Below are positions 4,839 to 5,505 of a stretch of DNA of 5,505 nt, piece by piece (within the stretch, counting starts at the first letter, position 1; every line of letters begins with the position of its first letter). Under the pieces are notes generated by a model, which worked only from the letters and a program-made list of their open reading frames with translations, ran no database searches and was not told the origin of the DNA. Position numbers and translations under genes: made by a program. Origin of the DNA: Acidimicrobiales bacterium (GTDB lineage Bacteria; Actinomycetota; Acidimicrobiia; Acidimicrobiales; Palsa-688); contig JAFAWZ010000063.1 in the NCBI GenBank assembly GCA_019241495.1, positions 1 to 5,505 of the forward strand, in the 5' to 3' direction.

Positions 4839-5505
4839 GCGCCCCGTTGGGTCGCGGCCCGCACCACCTCGCCGATGCCGGCCGCCCGCACCCGGTTCTG
4901 GTCCTCCCGGTACTTGAGCACCGTCCCGAGGGTGAGCTCGACGGTGCGCTCGTCGATCTGGCGCCGGCCGAGCGCGGCCAGGGCGGCCGTCCAGTCGATG
5001 GACTCGGCCACGCCGGGTGGCTTGTAGAGGTGCATCTCGCGCATCTGCTCCACCGCGGCGGCGACTTGGCGGGCCAGGCTGGGAGCGGCTCCAGGCGCCC
5101 GCAGGGCGATGATGGCCACCTCGCGTTCGAAGTCGGGATGCTCAACCCAGTGGTACAGGCATCGGCGTTTGAGGGCGTCGTGCACGTCGCGCGTCCGGTT
5201 GGAGGTGATGATCACGACCGGGGGCTCAGTGGCCCGGAAGGTGCCCAGCTCGGGGACCGTGACGGCGTACTCGGAGAGGAACTCGAGCAGGAACGCCTCG
5301 AACTCGTCGTCGGAGCGGTCCACCTCGTCTATGAGGAGGACCGGTGGTGGGCCCGCACCGTGGTCGACGGCGAGCAGCAGCGGCCGGCGCAGGAGGAAGC
5401 GCTCGCTGTAGACGTCGTCCTCGGCTTCTCGCCCCCGGCCCGCCTCCGCGGCGCGCAGGTGCAGGAGCTGGCGTGCGTAGTCCCACTCGTACACCGCCTG
5501 CGACA
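4835..5505 (-). CDS. coxD: CoxD-like MoxR-family AAA+ ATPase (5' end outside window)
   Basis: This is the C-terminal three quarters or so of a MoxR-type AAA+ ATPase, probably the CoxD chaperone that uses ATP hydrolysis to help mature the active site of a molybdenum hydroxylase in the cytoplasm. The frame is open through the right edge of the window, so the true start and the Walker A loop lie upstream. Counting from the GTG at 5494 (internal, not a real start), the visible marks are the CoxD-typical YEWDYARQLLHLR at 2-14, a Walker B stretch PPVLLIDEVDR at 50-60, a sensor 1 region VVIITSNRT at 93-101 and a probable arginine finger in DALKRRC at 106-112. A sensor 2-like YKPPGVAESIDW follows at 157-168. 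The gene ends in TGA at 4837-4835, which overlaps the GTG start of the coxE-like gene (GTGA), the usual pairing of a MoxR ATPase with a VWA partner. Family assignment is firm; the exact CoxD role is inferred from the neighbours. Confidence 0.93.
   Translation of the reverse strand, partial: SQAVYEWDYARQLLHLRAAEAGRGREAEDDVYSERFLLRRPLLLAVDHGAGPPPVLLIDEVDRSDDEFEAFLLEFLSEYAVTVPELGTFRATEPPVVIITSNRTRDVHDALKRRCLYHWVEHPDFEREVAIIALRAPGAAPSLARQVAAAVEQMREMHLYKPPGVAESIDWTAALAALGRRQIDERTVELTLGTVLKYREDQNRVRAAGIGEVVRAATQRGA

Larger units (their letters stand above)
1..5505 (-). other. Likely single transcription unit: Mo-hydroxylase maturation genes plus DUF501-Ppx
   Basis: All seven genes point the same way with joints of -10 to +9 bases, and I see no gap that could hold a terminator and promoter. 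The order coxD, coxE, xdhC (two parts), mocA, coxG matches accessory blocks that follow the catalytic genes of CO dehydrogenase-type enzymes. Co-transcription of the DUF501-Ppx gene is inferred only from the lack of a gap. Promoters inside coding sequence cannot be excluded by eye. Confidence 0.65.

Noticed and set aside
4078..5145. Minus-strand open frame of 355 codons overlapping coxD and coxE
   Set aside because: It is a different frame, very rich in Arg, Pro and Gly with no motifs, while the frames chosen carry the Walker B and metal-site residues of known families.
1..5505. Search for repeats, CRISPR, tRNA, terminator hairpins, insertion sequence ends or defence genes
   Set aside because: Nothing found by eye. 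The window is filled by coding sequence with uniform composition; short G/C palindromes are expected by chance at this base content.

Overview
The window is a GC-rich, gene-dense stretch read entirely from the minus strand (right to left), with no intergenic gap longer than 9 bases. GTG starts, very high G+C in third codon positions, and a DUF501 domain next to a Ppx/GppA phosphatase point to an actinobacterium. An uncultured or Acidimicrobiia-like lineage is plausible, but that finer placement is inference.

From 5505 down to 1290 lies an accessory (maturation) block for a molybdenum hydroxylase of the xanthine oxidase / aerobic CO dehydrogenase family. In transcription order it encodes: a CoxD-type MoxR AAA+ ATPase (5' end outside the window); a CoxE-type VWA protein; an XdhC N-domain protein; an XdhC Rossmann-domain protein; a MocA/MobA-like nucleotidyltransferase; and a CoxG-type SRPBCC protein with a C-terminal membrane anchor. 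In characterised cox systems CoxD and CoxE work as a chaperone pair in active-site maturation. XdhC proteins bind and protect the Mo cofactor, MocA-type enzymes make molybdopterin cytosine dinucleotide, and CoxG tethers the enzyme to the membrane. No catalytic (large, medium or small) subunit is in the window; such genes would be expected upstream, beyond 5505.

From about 1293 to 1 (continuing past the left edge) is one uninterrupted reading frame. It encodes a complete DUF501 domain followed directly by a Ppx/GppA phosphatase domain. It overlaps the coxG stop codon and so may be co-transcribed with the cox block. This frame lacks a stop codon in the window and carries the phosphatase on the minus strand; the long plus-strand open frames opposite it are shadows.

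Gene joints suggest translational coupling: GTGA at coxD/coxE, TAATG at coxE/xdhC, a 9-base same-frame gap between the two XdhC parts, an 8-base gap before mocA, a 10-base mocA/coxG overlap, and a possible CTGA joint at coxG/DUF501. The points most worth checking are the XdhC protein divided by a single in-frame TAG, the DUF501-Ppx/GppA fusion, and that fusion's lack of an ordinary start codon. I see no promoter, terminator, RNA gene, mobile element, CRISPR or repeat array, and no sign of an unknown defence-type system.
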